Shown one piece after another: positions 15,166 through 23,253 of a stretch of 24,296 nucleotides of DNA (the first letter of the stretch is position 1; each line of letters starts with the position of its first letter). The position numbers were made by a program, and so were the translations under genes. Below the pieces are notes generated by a model, which saw nothing but the letters and a program-made list of their open reading frames with translations, did not search any database and had not been told where the DNA came from. The stretch is from Candidatus Acetothermia bacterium (GTDB taxonomy: Bacteria > Bipolaricaulota > Bipolaricaulia > RBG-16-55-9 > JANLFV01): positions 1-24,296 of the forward strand of contig JAPWVC010000007.1 in the NCBI GenBank assembly GCA_028275195.1. The letters are read 5' to 3'.

Positions 15166-15172
15166 TTTTAAC

Positions 15173-17671
15173 TCACCTTCCTAAAAGATCGCTGATGTCC
15201 CACAGCTTGATCGTCGTGTCCCAGGAGCCGGAGGCGAGGAGCTTCCCGTCGGGACTGAACGCCACGGACAAGACATGGTGGGCGTGGCCTTCGAGGGTGC
15301 GCACTTCTCTGCCACTGGCCACCTCCCACAGCTTGATCGTCCTGTCACCGGAGCCGGAGGCCAGGAGCCGCCCGTCGGGGCTGAACGCCACGGAAGCGAC
15401 CCAGTCGGTGTGGCCTGTGAGGGTGCGCACTTCTCTGCCTGTGGCCACATCCCACAGCTTGATCTCTTTATAGGAGCCGGAGGCCAGGAGCCGCCCGTCG
15501 GGGCTGAACGCCACGGAACTGACACCGTGGGTGTGGCCTTTGAGGGTGCGCACTTCTCTGCCTGTGGCCACATCCCAGAGCTTAATCGTGTCGTCATAGG
15601 AGCCGGAGGCCAGGAGCCGCCCGTCGGGGCTGAACGCCACGGACCAGACCTGGTCGGTGTGGCCTGTGAGGGTAGCGGCAATGAGGCGAATGGTCGCGCT
15701 GAAGGTCTGCGAGACGTTGCCCGCTCGGTCCCGCAGCTGGGCATAGACCGTCTTGGGGCCCCTCTGGTTCACCGAGCCACCGTAACGAGCTAGATCCCAG
15801 TTGGAGCGGGTGCTGCTGAAGCTCTCCCAGTCGCTCCAGGTCCGCCCGTCGTTGGAGAAGCGCATCTCGGCCACCCCGCTCAGATTATCGTTGGCCTGAA
15901 TCTTCAAAGTCACTATGGTCGAGCCCGTCGTGGCGGCTCCATCATTGATGGTGAGCGAGCCCGTGGGCGGGGTCTTGTCCAGGCGGACTGTGACGGAGGT
16001 GGTGCGGACGTTGCCCGCGCGGTCCTCAGCTCGACCTTCGATCCTGCGCTCCCCTTCACTGGTCACCCGCTCCTCCTGCGGCGTGCAGCTCACCAGCCCG
16101 GAGAGAGCATCGCTGCACTCGAAGCGTACCGTCACGTCCGTGTTGTTCCAGCCCTGAGCGTTGGGCTGGGGGTTAACAGCAGCTCTGATCGTCGGTGGCG
16201 TCTGGTCTACTTTGAACGGGCCGGCCTCGGCTTCCGTAGCGTTGCCTGCAAGGTCCTCCACCCGGACGCGCACCTTCACCGCAGAGCCCTCTCCAGAACT
16301 CCGGACGCTCCCTTGCAGCTGCCTTTGCCCCCCACTGAAGCCCGCAAGATTGTCCGTGGCGGTATACGGCACGACCACATCCGTGCGATACCACCCCTCG
16401 CTGCCCAAGGTCCCTTGCGGCTCTCCAAGGGTAAGCTGTGGCTTGGTCTTGTCCAGGTTCACGGTCACGGTTCGCTCGGCCCGGTTGCCTGCTTTGTCCA
16501 CGGCTTCCCCACGCACCTGGAGATCCTTGACCTCTTGGCTGACGGTCACCGGCGAGCTGCAACTGGCGACCCCGGAGAGAGCATCCTCGCACTGGAAGCT
16601 GACCGTCACGTCCGTGTTGTACCAGCCGGAGCTAGGCTGAGGAGGATTGAAAGTCGCAGTAATGCGTGGGGGCGTCCGGTCAATGCGCACCGTGAAGGTC
16701 CCTTGAGCCCGATTGCGAGGGTCAGCTAAGCCGTTCTCATCCTCTAGCCATAAGTAGATCACCACAGACCGCTCCCCCTCGGGCAGGTTCTCAAGCTTGA
16801 TGGGCTTTTGGGTGGTGCGAATGCCATCCCAGCGGTGCTGGGGCTCCCTCTCGAGTTTGTACCAGGCCGCAACCACCTCCGCTCCCGCAGGGTTGTCCCA
16901 ATCTACTAGTGGGGGCTGGTTCGTCCAATCCTGGGTGTTGATGCGCAGGTTTGTGGGCGCGGGCAAGGGCGTGCCCAAGAGCGCCTCCGGAGCACCACAG
17001 AGGTTGCCACCGGCATTCTCCCTGATGACATTGCTCCCACCGGTCAGAGTCGCTCCCTCGGCTTTCACCCCGCATCCCTGGTTCTCCGTGATGAAGTTTA
17101 GACGCATCTCCGCTTTGGAAGCTGAGACGGCGAGGCCATCGCCGCCGTTCTTGGTGATGTCCGTGCTCGCCAAGGCGACTGAGGAGTTGAGCGCCACCAG
17201 CACCCCCTGGAGCTTGTTCCCCGAGATGAGGCTCTGGCTCACCTGCACCGAAGAGTTGTTCACCATCACCCCGGCGGCTTCGCTCCCGATGACGGCAAGA
17301 TCAATAAGGGTCACTGAGGAGCTGTTGAAGACCACCAGGCCGCGGCCACCTTGGAGGGTAAAACCCTGCAAGGTCACATTGACGGCATTGGTGACGGAGA
17401 TCGAGCCCACGATGGTGACCCGGCCTTGGCCCTCCCCGCGCAGGGTGATGGGCTTGTTGATGGTTAAGCCCTCCTGGTAGGTTCCGGCCCTCACGCAGAC
17501 GATCTCGCCCGGCTTAGCGTTGTCGATCGCCCGTTGGATCGACTCGCCGGCATATACCGTCCGGTTGCAGTCCGCCTGGGCCGCAACTGTCCTGACTTGT
17601 CCAGAATTCCCTGCGGCCAAAAGAAGGATCGCTATGGCCGCGCCGATACCAAGAAGCTTTACTACGCGCAT
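15173..17671 (-). CDS. Secreted beta-helix / Ig-like / WD40 chimeric protein (832 aa)
   Basis: A long exported protein of unknown role. A signal peptide occupies about residues 1-32 (LLGIGAAIAILLLAAG...). Residues about 35-230 form a right-handed parallel beta-helix (pectate-lyase/NosD-like), opening CNRTVYAGESIQRAIDNAKP. From about 240 to 660 follow Ig- or fibronectin-like modules with repeated GWYNTDVTVSFQC, DALSGVASC and DKTPP signatures. The C-terminus (about 665-832) is four WD40 repeats. Four blades are too few for a closed propeller, which normally needs about seven. The protein probably acts at the cell surface in carbohydrate or protein binding. ATG 17671 has AAGGAGG just upstream, and it is a single-gene unit with its own promoter and following hairpin. 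Confidence 0.88.
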   Translation of the reverse strand: MRVVKLLGIGAAIAILLLAAGNSGQVRTVAAQADCNRTVYAGESIQRAIDNAKPGEIVCVRAGTYQEGLTINKPITLRGEGQGRVTIVGSISVTNAVNVTLQGFTLQGGRGLVVFNSSSVTLIDLAVIGSEAAGVMVNNSSVQVSQSLISGNKLQGVLVALNSSVALASTDITKNGGDGLAVSASKAEMRLNFITENQGCGVKAEGATLTGGSNVIRENAGGNLCGAPEALLGTPLPAPTNLRINTQDWTNQPPLVDWDNPAGAEVVAAWYKLEREPQHRWDGIRTTQKPIKLENLPEGERSVVIYLWLEDENGLADPRNRAQGTFTVRIDRTPPRITATFNPPQPSSGWYNTDVTVSFQCEDALSGVASCSSPVTVSQEVKDLQVRGEAVDKAGNRAERTVTVNLDKTKPQLTLGEPQGTLGSEGWYRTDVVVPYTATDNLAGFSGGQRQLQGSVRSSGEGSAVKVRVRVEDLAGNATEAEAGPFKVDQTPPTIRAAVNPQPNAQGWNNTDVTVRFECSDALSGLVSCTPQEERVTSEGERRIEGRAEDRAGNVRTTSVTVRLDKTPPTGSLTINDGAATTGSTIVTLKIQANDNLSGVAEMRFSNDGRTWSDWESFSSTRSNWDLARYGGSVNQRGPKTVYAQLRDRAGNVSQTFSATIRLIAATLTGHTDQVWSVAFSPDGRLLASGSYDDTIKLWDVATGREVRTLKGHTHGVSSVAFSPDGRLLASGSYKEIKLWDVATGREVRTLTGHTDWVASVAFSPDGRLLASGSGDRTIKLWEVASGREVRTLEGHAHHVLSVAFSPDGKLLASGSWDTTIKLWDISDLLGR
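15192..15670 (-). repeat. Four tandem near-identical WD40 repeat units (126, 126, 123, about 100-126 bp)
   Basis: Within the 3' part of the secreted-protein gene, the DNA itself repeats with a 126-base period: the block beginning CACAGCTTGATC recurs at 15201, 15327 and 15453, and as a variant at 15576 (123-base step, one codon missing). Each unit codes for GHxxxVxSVAFSPDG(R/K)LLASGS and xxIKLWDVATGREVRTL. High DNA identity suggests recent unit duplication or gene conversion. Confidence 0.9.
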
Positions 17672-17833
17672 AGAACCTCCTTCCGATCCCGGCGGGCTTG
17701 GGCGGGGAAGGAGGCCTTGCGACGGGGAGTTACCAGCTCAAGGGAGTCCAGCCCTGCTTAAAATGACCCTCTTCTCAGCCCAGCCTTCCTGAGCCTCTCG
17801 GCCCAGGGCCGGGCATCTCATCTCAACCCCTTT
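17672..17833 (-). other. Leader of the WD40-protein gene
   Basis: About 160 bases lie between the predicted transcription start and the ATG. They contain no gene. A short GGCC-CTG-GGCC hairpin near 17800-17812 is the main structure seen. The ribosome site AAGGAGG is at the 3' end. A long leader could hold regulation, but no known riboswitch was recognised. Confidence 0.35.
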
Positions 17834-17839
17834 TGGCTT

Positions 17840-17869
17840 ACTATAAAACTGGGAAGCACCCTTTGTCAA
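17840..17869 (-). promoter_or_regulatory. Strong sigma70-like promoter of the WD40-protein gene
   Basis: On the - strand a perfect TTGACA (complement of 17864-17869) and TATAGT (complement of 17840-17845, 5/6) are 18 bases apart. The start would be near 17833. This is the best promoter match in the window and stands in an A/T-rich patch of the divergent intergenic region. Confidence 0.6.
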
Positions 17870-17871
17870 GA

Positions 17872-17918
17872 GCTGGGCGAATAGCGGGACCATACCGCTG
17901 AATTCCATCTTGCCCAGC
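17872..17918. repeat. Nested inverted repeat between divergent promoters
   Basis: GCTGGGC (17872-17878) pairs with GCCCAGC (17912-17918), and inside it AGCGG (17883-17887) pairs with CCGCT (17895-17899). The element lies directly between the - strand promoter of the secreted-protein gene and the + strand promoter of folD. It could be an operator affecting both; no binding protein is known to me. Confidence 0.4.
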
Positions 17919-17930
17919 CCTCAGGGCCGT

Positions 17931-17960
17931 TTGACCTGGGGAGGGGGCCCATGCTAGCCT
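17931..17960 (+). promoter_or_regulatory. Possible promoter of folD
   Basis: TTGACC (17931-17936, 5/6) and TAGCCT (17955-17960, keeping the key T, A and final T) are 18 bases apart. Transcription would begin near 17967, about 20 bases before the folD ATG, just enough for its ribosome site. No other + strand gene lies upstream, so folD needs its own promoter here. Confidence 0.4.
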
Positions 17961-17987
17961 AATTAAAAGGCGTGGAAGGAGGTGGCG

Positions 17988-18881
17988 ATGGGCGCGAAGA
18001 TCATCGATGGGAAGCAGGTCGCGGCCGAACTCCGCCAGAGGCTGAAGGAGGAGGTGGCCGAGCTGGCGCGGAAGGGAATCACCCCCGGGCTGGCGACGGT
18101 CCTGGTGGGGGAGGACCCCGCCTCGCAGGTCTATGTCCGGATGAAGGAGAAGGCCTGCGGCGAGATCGGGATCATGTCCAGGGGCCTCCGCCCGCCGGCG
18201 GACATCCCCCAAGATGAGCTGATCGCCCAGCTCGAGGAATTGAACCGCGACCCCGCGATCCACGGGATTTTGGTCCAGCTCCCTCTGCCCAAGCACCTTA
18301 ACACCGCGGAGGTCCTCGGGCATGTGAGCCCGGAGAAAGATGTGGACGGCTTCCACCCCTTGAACTTGGGGAAGCTCCTCTCGGCCAAGTATTGGGATGA
18401 GCTCCCCAAGTTCGTCCCCTGCACCCCCGCGGGGGTCATCAAGCTGATCGACTCCACGGGTGTGGAGATCGAGGGGAAGCAGGCCGTGGTGGTCGGGCGG
18501 AGCATCATCGTCGGGAAGCCGGTGGCGATGCTCCTCCTCGCCCGCCAGGCGACCGTCACGATGTGCCACTCCCGGACGCGGGACCTCGGGGCCGTGACCC
18601 GCGAGGCCGACATCCTGGTGGTGGCCGCGGGTGTCCCCCGGCTCATCAAGGGCGAGATGATCAAGCCCGGGGCGGTGGTGATCGATGTGGGGGTCAACCG
18701 GCTGGAGGAGGGCCTCGTGGGGGATGTGGACTTCGAGCAGGCCAAGGAGGTGGCCGGCTACCTCACCCCCGTGCCCGGCGGGGTCGGGCCGATGACGATC
18801 ACGATGCTCCTGGCCAACACCGTCCGGGCGGCAAGGGAGGCAGCGGGGCTAGGAGGCTCGATTCTTACGAGCCACCGCTAA
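17988..18881 (+). CDS. folD: Bifunctional methylene-THF dehydrogenase / methenyl-THF cyclohydrolase FolD
   Basis: Converts formyl-THF-derived methenyl-THF to methylene-THF in the methyl branch of the pathway. It is 297 residues, the usual length. Motifs are YVRMKEKAC with the YxxxK catalytic pair Tyr49/Lys53, GILVQLPLPKH, KDVDGFHP with Asp120, PCTPAG, the cofactor-binding GRSIIVGKPVA (about 170-180), VIDVGVNR and PVPGGVGPMT. The start is ATG 17988; an in-frame GTG at 17982 lies inside the ribosome site AAGGAGGTG and is unlikely. It is a single gene on the + strand, and its end lies 7 bases from the stop of the converging receiver gene. The coenzyme (NADP or NAD) cannot be decided by eye. Confidence 0.96.
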   Translation: MGAKIIDGKQVAAELRQRLKEEVAELARKGITPGLATVLVGEDPASQVYVRMKEKACGEIGIMSRGLRPPADIPQDELIAQLEELNRDPAIHGILVQLPLPKHLNTAEVLGHVSPEKDVDGFHPLNLGKLLSAKYWDELPKFVPCTPAGVIKLIDSTGVEIEGKQAVVVGRSIIVGKPVAMLLLARQATVTMCHSRTRDLGAVTREADILVVAAGVPRLIKGEMIKPGAVVIDVGVNRLEEGLVGDVDFEQAKEVAGYLTPVPGGVGPMTITMLLANTVRAAREAAGLGGSILTSHR

Positions 18882-18888
18882 GGCGGCC

Positions 18889-19278
18889 CTATGACCCCCG
18901 GCGCAGGAGCTTCGCCAGCCGCTCCAGCAGGATGTTGGCGTCCACCGGTTTATCGATGTAGTCCTCGGCCTCCAGCTCGAGCCCCATGCTCTTGGCATAC
19001 CTCGTATGCGAGAGCTTCTCGCTGATGGCGGTGAGGACCAGGACGGGGATCCCGGCGGTCGCGGGCTCACCCTTCAGCTCCTTGCAGGCCTGGAAGCCGT
19101 CCTTCTTCGGCATCATCAGGTCCAGGATGATCGCATCGGGCCGCTCGGCCCGGGCCTTCTCGACCCCCTCCTGGCCGTCGTAAGCGGCGATCACCTCATA
19201 GGAAGCGCTCTCCAGGATCAACTTCAGCATCTCCACCATATCGGGCTCGTCATCGACTACTAAGATCTTCTTCTTCAT
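18889..19278 (-). CDS. Receiver-only response regulator, last gene of the met/two-component operon
   Basis: A 129-residue single receiver domain without an output domain. It has the acidic pair Asp9/Asp10 (VVDDEPD), the phospho-acceptor Asp53 (ILDLMMP), Thr83 (VLTA) and Lys110 (DYIDKPV), so it should be phosphorylatable. The segment between Thr83 and Lys110 is longer than in CheY, as in the two other receivers of this operon. I use ATG 19278, with GAGGAGGAA upstream. The start overlaps the stop of the histidine kinase as ATGA, so the two are coupled and the kinase is its likely phosphate donor. It may act by protein binding, as CheY or Spo0F do. Confidence 0.92.
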   Translation of the reverse strand: MKKKILVVDDEPDMVEMLKLILESASYEVIAAYDGQEGVEKARAERPDAIILDLMMPKKDGFQACKELKGEPATAGIPVLVLTAISEKLSHTRYAKSMGLELEAEDYIDKPVDANILLERLAKLLRRGS

Positions 19279-21257
19279 CGTTCCTCCTCTTTCAGCTCTT
19301 TCGGGAGGCGGAAGATGAACTCCGCCCATTCGCCCTCGCTCGATTCGGCCCAGATCTCCCCGCCATGGCGGGTGATGATCTCCTTGGTGATGAACAGCCC
19401 TAGGCCGGTCCCCCGCCGCCCCCGCGAGCCGGCCTCTCGCTCGAGCCGGACGAACTTCTCGAAGATCACCCCGAGCTTATCGGCGGGGATCCCCGGCCCC
19501 TCATTCCACACATGGAAGCGATAGGAAGGCCCCTCGTCCTCGAAGCCGCAGCGGATCTCGCCCCCTTCCCGGCCATACTTGATGGCATTGCCGATCAGGT
19601 TCCCGAAGACGATCCGCAAGAGCAGCGGATCGGCCTCGAGCTCCAGCTCACGCCAGGCCCCCTCATCCTCGAGGGAGAGCCTCATCCTCCGCTGCTCCAG
19701 CTCCATCCGGAGATCCTCGATCACCGGCGCAAGGACATCCTGATGGACCTTGACCCTCTCTTTATGGACCTCGAGCTCGCCGCTCTCGATCCGCGAGAGC
19801 TCGAGATACATCCGGCTCATGTTGATCAATGAGTCAAGGTTTCGGAGCATCGCCGCCACGGCCTGCCGCTGCCGGTCCCCCTCCAAGGCTCCCGTCTCGC
19901 TGGCGCGCATCAGCGTGAGGTAGCCCTTTAGGACCCCCAGGGGCTGCATCAGCTCATGGGTCGCGAACCCGAGCAGCTCAAGATACCGGAGGTTCAGGTC
20001 CTGCAGCCGCTGATTCGCCTGATCCTTCTCCTCGAGGGTCCGCTCGAGGCTCTCGGCCATCCGATTGAAGGAGGCCGCCAGCCGGCCCAGCTCGTCCACG
20101 GAGCGGCTCTCGACCCGCTGGGAGAGGCGGCCGAGGGAGATCGCCTCGCTGGCCCGGGCCAGCTCTTCCACTGGCTTGGTGATCCTCCGCCCCAGGAGGA
20201 AGGCGAGCCCTAGGGCCAAGGCCAGGCTCAAGGAGGAGTATTTGATGAGCGCCCAGACGACCTCGGCTCTCATCCTGGCATAGGGGGCCTCGAGCAGTCC
20301 GACATAGAGCATCCCGATGATCTCCCCATTGATGTCCCTGATCGGCTCGTAGGCCGTGACATACCAGTCGTTGACGACGAAGGCCCGATCGGTCCAGGGC
20401 AAGCCCTGGCTCAGGACCCGGTCGTAGACCTCCGCTGAGACCCGTGTCCCGATCGCCCGCTCGCCCTCGGCCGTCCGAACATTGGTCGAGATCCGCAGGT
20501 CCCACTGGAAGATCGTCGCCGTTCCCACCTCCTTCCCGAGGTAGCGCTCGCCCTTATACACGATCTCCTTTATCCTATCGACCAGCTCGTAGTTCCGGTT
20601 GAGCAAGACCGCGCCGTATAGGGCCCCGAGGACCCTTCCGGCCTCGTCCCTCACCGGCGCGGCCGCCAGGAGGGCCATCCCCGCGGTCACCTCCGCTTCC
20701 GCTTGCGGCTTGGCCTTCGGTGTGGGGAGGGGCTCGATATGGGCCTGCTCGGCCAGGCCTGCGCCCTCGAGGAGCAACTGCTCCCGCGGGATCAGCACGG
20801 TCGCGGCCACTACCTCACCGGCCAGGGCCCGGCGGACCGGCTCATCTTGCGAGCGGTCGTCCCCCGTGGCATAGGGCTCCCTCGTCCTGATCAGCACCAC
20901 TCCCTTGCGATCGGTGAGGGCCAGAAGGTCGAGCCCCCGCTCGCGCCTCACCCGCTCGAGCTCCCGCTGCACCGGCCCAAGCTCGCCGGTCCGGAAGGCC
21001 TCGCGGATGAAGAACCTCTCCGCTGTCAGCTCGACCACCGACTTTATCTCCTCCAGCTTGGTGTTGTAGACCATCCAGGCCGCGGCCAGGTCGTGCTTGA
21101 CCTTGCTCTGGGCCTGGGCGAGCACGGTATCGCCGATGAGGCGGATCCCGACCGAGGCGGAGATCGCGATCCCCAGGAGGACGACGGCCAGGAGGCTCAG
21201 GATGAGCTTCCCGCGGAGGGAGGAGCAAAGAGCACGGAAGCTTCGCCAGGGCCTCAT
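19275..21257 (-). CDS. Membrane sensor histidine kinase with Cache-like domain and HAMP
   Basis: A 660-residue hybrid-free sensor kinase. The order is a first membrane segment (about 17-40), a large extracytoplasmic Cache-like region (about 45-325, ending AYEPIRDINGEIIGMLYVG, typical of Cache domains), a second membrane segment (about 335-357), HAMP (about 357-410) and a coiled coil. Next come HisKA with His434 in FATHELMQPLG and the ATPase domain with Asn557 (NLIGNAIKYG), NEGPGIP and GTGLGL. All catalytic boxes are intact. Start: ATG 21257, 4 bases after metF1, preferred; ATG 21308 would overlap metF1 by 47 bases. It senses an unknown, probably external, small molecule and presumably phosphorylates one or more of the three receivers in the operon. 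Confidence 0.93.
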   Translation of the reverse strand: MRPWRSFRALCSSLRGKLILSLLAVVLLGIAISASVGIRLIGDTVLAQAQSKVKHDLAAAWMVYNTKLEEIKSVVELTAERFFIREAFRTGELGPVQRELERVRRERGLDLLALTDRKGVVLIRTREPYATGDDRSQDEPVRRALAGEVVAATVLIPREQLLLEGAGLAEQAHIEPLPTPKAKPQAEAEVTAGMALLAAAPVRDEAGRVLGALYGAVLLNRNYELVDRIKEIVYKGERYLGKEVGTATIFQWDLRISTNVRTAEGERAIGTRVSAEVYDRVLSQGLPWTDRAFVVNDWYVTAYEPIRDINGEIIGMLYVGLLEAPYARMRAEVVWALIKYSSLSLALALGLAFLLGRRITKPVEELARASEAISLGRLSQRVESRSVDELGRLAASFNRMAESLERTLEEKDQANQRLQDLNLRYLELLGFATHELMQPLGVLKGYLTLMRASETGALEGDRQRQAVAAMLRNLDSLINMSRMYLELSRIESGELEVHKERVKVHQDVLAPVIEDLRMELEQRRMRLSLEDEGAWRELELEADPLLLRIVFGNLIGNAIKYGREGGEIRCGFEDEGPSYRFHVWNEGPGIPADKLGVIFEKFVRLEREAGSRGRRGTGLGLFITKEIITRHGGEIWAESSEGEWAEFIFRLPKELKEEER

Positions 21258-21261
21258 CAAA

Positions 21262-22140
21262 TTATCGTCTCCGGGCGAGTCCGGCCTCCTCCAGGACGGC
21301 CGGGACATGCCTCTCCCAGCCGATCGGCATGATGTGGACCCCCTGGCAGAGGGGCCTGATCTCCCGGATCAAGCGGGCGGCGAGCTCAATGGACTTTGCT
21401 ACCCGGTCCTTGGCCCTCTCCATCTCCTCGATAAGCGGCTCCGGGACATGGACTCCGGCCACATTCTTGTTCATGAACCTCGCCATCCCGGCCGACTTGA
21501 GGAGGATGATCCCGGCGATGACCGGGCGCTTCAGCTCCTTGGCCTCCGCCATAAAGCGGGCGAACTTCTCCGGCTCGTAGATCGCCTGGGTCTGGAAGAA
21601 CTCCGCCCCGGCGGCGATCTTTCTCTCCATCTTGATGAGCTGCATCTCCAGTGGGTTCGCCCCGGGGGTGACGACCGCTCCCAAACAGAAGTCCGGCTTA
21701 CCCACAAGTTCGTTCCCCGCGAGGTCATAGCCCTCATTGAGCCGCTTGGCAGTCGCCAGGAGCGAGACCGAATCTAAGTCGAAGACCGGCTTGGCCTCGG
21801 GATGGTCCCCCAAGGAGACATAATCCCCGGTGAGGCAGAGGACATTCTCTATCCCGAGCGCCCAGGCCGAGAGGAGGTCCGATTGCAAGGCGATCCTGTT
21901 CCGGTCGCGGCAGGTCAATTGGTATATCGGCTCGATCCCTCGTTCCTTCAGGAGATGGGCGGCCGCGAGCGAGCCGAGCCGCATCACCGAGGACTGCTGG
22001 TCCGTGATGTTGAGCCCATCGACCCAGGGGCGGAGGAGCTCAGCGTTCGCGAGCATCTCGGTCACATCGGTCCCCTTGGGGGGGCCGACCTCCGAGGTGA
22101 CCACAAATCTCCCTTCGCGGAATAGCTCCCGTAGCTTCAT
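21262..22140 (-). CDS. metF: Methylenetetrahydrofolate reductase catalytic subunit MetF (copy 1)
   Basis: Reduces methylene-THF to methyl-THF, the methyl donor for AcsE. It is a 292-residue flavin TIM barrel. The N-terminal FVVTSEVGPPKGTD has the catalytic Glu17; LTCRDRNR, VLCLTGDYVSLGDHP and FDLDSVSLL are typical folate/FAD-site stretches, and FFQTQAIYEPEKF and GVHIMPIGWE close the barrel. I choose ATG 22140, which has GGAGGAGGTGG upstream and overlaps the metV stop as ATGA (4 bases). Coupling to metV fits the MetVF complexes of acetogens, in which MetV supplies iron-sulfur clusters. A second MetF homologue lies four genes upstream in the same operon. Confidence 0.95.
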   Translation of the reverse strand: MKLRELFREGRFVVTSEVGPPKGTDVTEMLANAELLRPWVDGLNITDQQSSVMRLGSLAAAHLLKERGIEPIYQLTCRDRNRIALQSDLLSAWALGIENVLCLTGDYVSLGDHPEAKPVFDLDSVSLLATAKRLNEGYDLAGNELVGKPDFCLGAVVTPGANPLEMQLIKMERKIAAGAEFFQTQAIYEPEKFARFMAEAKELKRPVIAGIILLKSAGMARFMNKNVAGVHVPEPLIEEMERAKDRVAKSIELAARLIREIRPLCQGVHIMPIGWERHVPAVLEEAGLARRR

Positions 22141-22832
22141 CTCCGCGCCACCTCCTCCAACTCCACGGCCCACCTGGTGGTCTGCCGCAGCCTCTTCGGC
22201 GGCTGCATCTTGGCATGGTCCTTGAAGATGGGCGGGCTCTTCCGCAGGAGGTCGAGCCGGCCCTGTTTCTTCAGCCGCTCATAGATCAATTCCCAGCCAC
22301 AGGGGCGAGCATCGGGCTCGAACTCGCACCGCCCCTCCTTGGCTCCCCCGCAGGGGCCGTTCACCAACTGCTTGGTGCAGGCGGTGAGGGGGCAGATCCC
22401 CGCGGTCAGGCCGAGGAAGCACTGGCCGCACTCGAGGCACCTCTCCGCGCCCGGCCATTCCCCCCGGACCCCGCCGAGGGAGATGGTGTTGCAGGCAGGA
22501 TAAACTGGTTCCTCTAGGACGGCCGCCACCGCTTGGACCCCGATCCCGCAGGTGGCAGCCAGGACGGCCTCGGCCGCGGCTAGCTCCTTCTCGTAGGGCC
22601 GGAGGCCGGCCCGGATCAGCCCCTTCTGGCAGAGGAAGTCGAGGACCTTCCAGCCAACGACCTCCTTGCCTGCCCGCTCGAGCTCCTCCTTCAGCTCGAG
22701 GACCTCCGGCTCGCCGCCGGTCCCGGAGGCCGCGGCACAGCCGTTGCAGCCCAGGATGAAGAGCCTCCGGCGGCCCTCGCGCTCGAGCAGCCCCAGGATC
22801 TCCTCTAACGGCTTCCGCTCAGAGACTAGCAT
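22137..22832 (-). CDS. metV: MetV, iron-sulfur partner subunit of methylene-THF reductase
   Basis: A 231-residue cysteine-rich protein of the methylene-THF reductase C-terminal family (PF12225), the partner of MetF in acetogens. Twelve cysteines are well spaced: Cys29 and Cys32 (LGCNGC), Cys68, Cys95, Cys114, then the cluster-binding CLECGQC (132-138), ICPLTAC (147-152) and GPCGG (161), with Cys169 and Cys178 after. It is thought to bind [4Fe-4S] clusters and pass electrons to the MetF flavin. ATG 22832 has AAGGAGGG upstream and follows the preceding receiver gene by 1 base. No HdrABC, MvhD or RnfC2 gene, the electron donors known in some acetogens, is next to it here. Confidence 0.93.
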   Translation of the reverse strand: MLVSERKPLEEILGLLEREGRRRLFILGCNGCAAASGTGGEPEVLELKEELERAGKEVVGWKVLDFLCQKGLIRAGLRPYEKELAAAEAVLAATCGIGVQAVAAVLEEPVYPACNTISLGGVRGEWPGAERCLECGQCFLGLTAGICPLTACTKQLVNGPCGGAKEGRCEFEPDARPCGWELIYERLKKQGRLDLLRKSPPIFKDHAKMQPPKRLRQTTRWAVELEEVARR

Positions 22833-22833
22833 C

Positions 22834-23253
22834 TTATCCCTCCTTGCCTTTCGGATCGCCGGAGGCGCTTCGTAAGCGCGCCTCGACCCGGCGGAGGAGC
22901 TCCTCCGGCTCGACCGGCTTGTCGATGTAGTCCTCAGCCTCGAGCTTGAGCCCCTGGGCCACGGAGAGGGTCACCTCGCTCCAGCGCTCCGAGAGGCTCG
23001 TCAAGATGATCACGGGGATCTCGGCGAGCTTGGGGTCGGCCTTGAGCGCCTCGCAGACCTTGAAGCCGTCCTCCTCGGGCATGATGATGTCCAAGATCAC
23101 CAGGTCGGGCCGCTCCTCCCGGACCTTGGCCAGGCCCGTCTTCCCGTCGTAAGCGGCCAGCACCTGATAGCCCCCGCTCTCCAGGACCACCCTCGTCGCC
23201 TCCACGAAGTCGGGATCATCGTCGATGACCAAGATCTTCGGGCGCCTCGGCAT
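22834..23253 (-). CDS. Receiver-only response regulator upstream of metV
   Basis: A 139-residue receiver domain with Asp11/Asp12/Asp13 (VIDDDPD), phospho-acceptor Asp55 (ILDIIMP), Thr85 (ILTS) and Lys112 (DYIDKPV). There is no DNA-binding or enzymatic output, only a short Gly/Lys-rich tail (SGDPKGKEG). ATG 23253 has AGGAGGAGG upstream and shares one base with the stop of the preceding receiver gene. It ends 1 base before metV, giving a tightly coupled receiver-receiver-metV-metF block. It may regulate by binding a partner protein; the neighbouring MetV/MetF are plausible targets by context only. Confidence 0.92.
   Translation of the reverse strand: MPRRPKILVIDDDPDFVEATRVVLESGGYQVLAAYDGKTGLAKVREERPDLVILDIIMPEEDGFKVCEALKADPKLAEIPVIILTSLSERWSEVTLSVAQGLKLEAEDYIDKPVEPEELLRRVEARLRSASGDPKGKEG

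Noticed and set aside
14679..15172. Possible tRNA or structured RNA in the 494-base gap
   Set aside because: I found no GTTCGA-type T-loop with a matching acceptor stem on either strand; only the hairpin at 15136-15165 is clear.
15192..15670. Regularly spaced repeats that could suggest a CRISPR array
   Set aside because: Repeat units are 126 bases, contiguous, and code for WD40 blades in frame; there are no short repeat-spacer units and no cas genes.
15181..15744. A second long repetitive open frame inside the WD40 repeats
   Set aside because: It exists only because the 126-base repeat is a multiple of three, so an alternative frame is also open in every unit. It has low-complexity composition and no domain.
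17680..17770. Leader of the WD40 gene has AGGGC and GTCGCAAGGCC, slightly like the c-di-GMP-I riboswitch core
   Set aside because: The spacing between the elements is too long, and the downstream CCTAA and tetraloop-receptor parts are missing. The resemblance is probably chance; a covariance model search (Rfam GEMM) would settle it.
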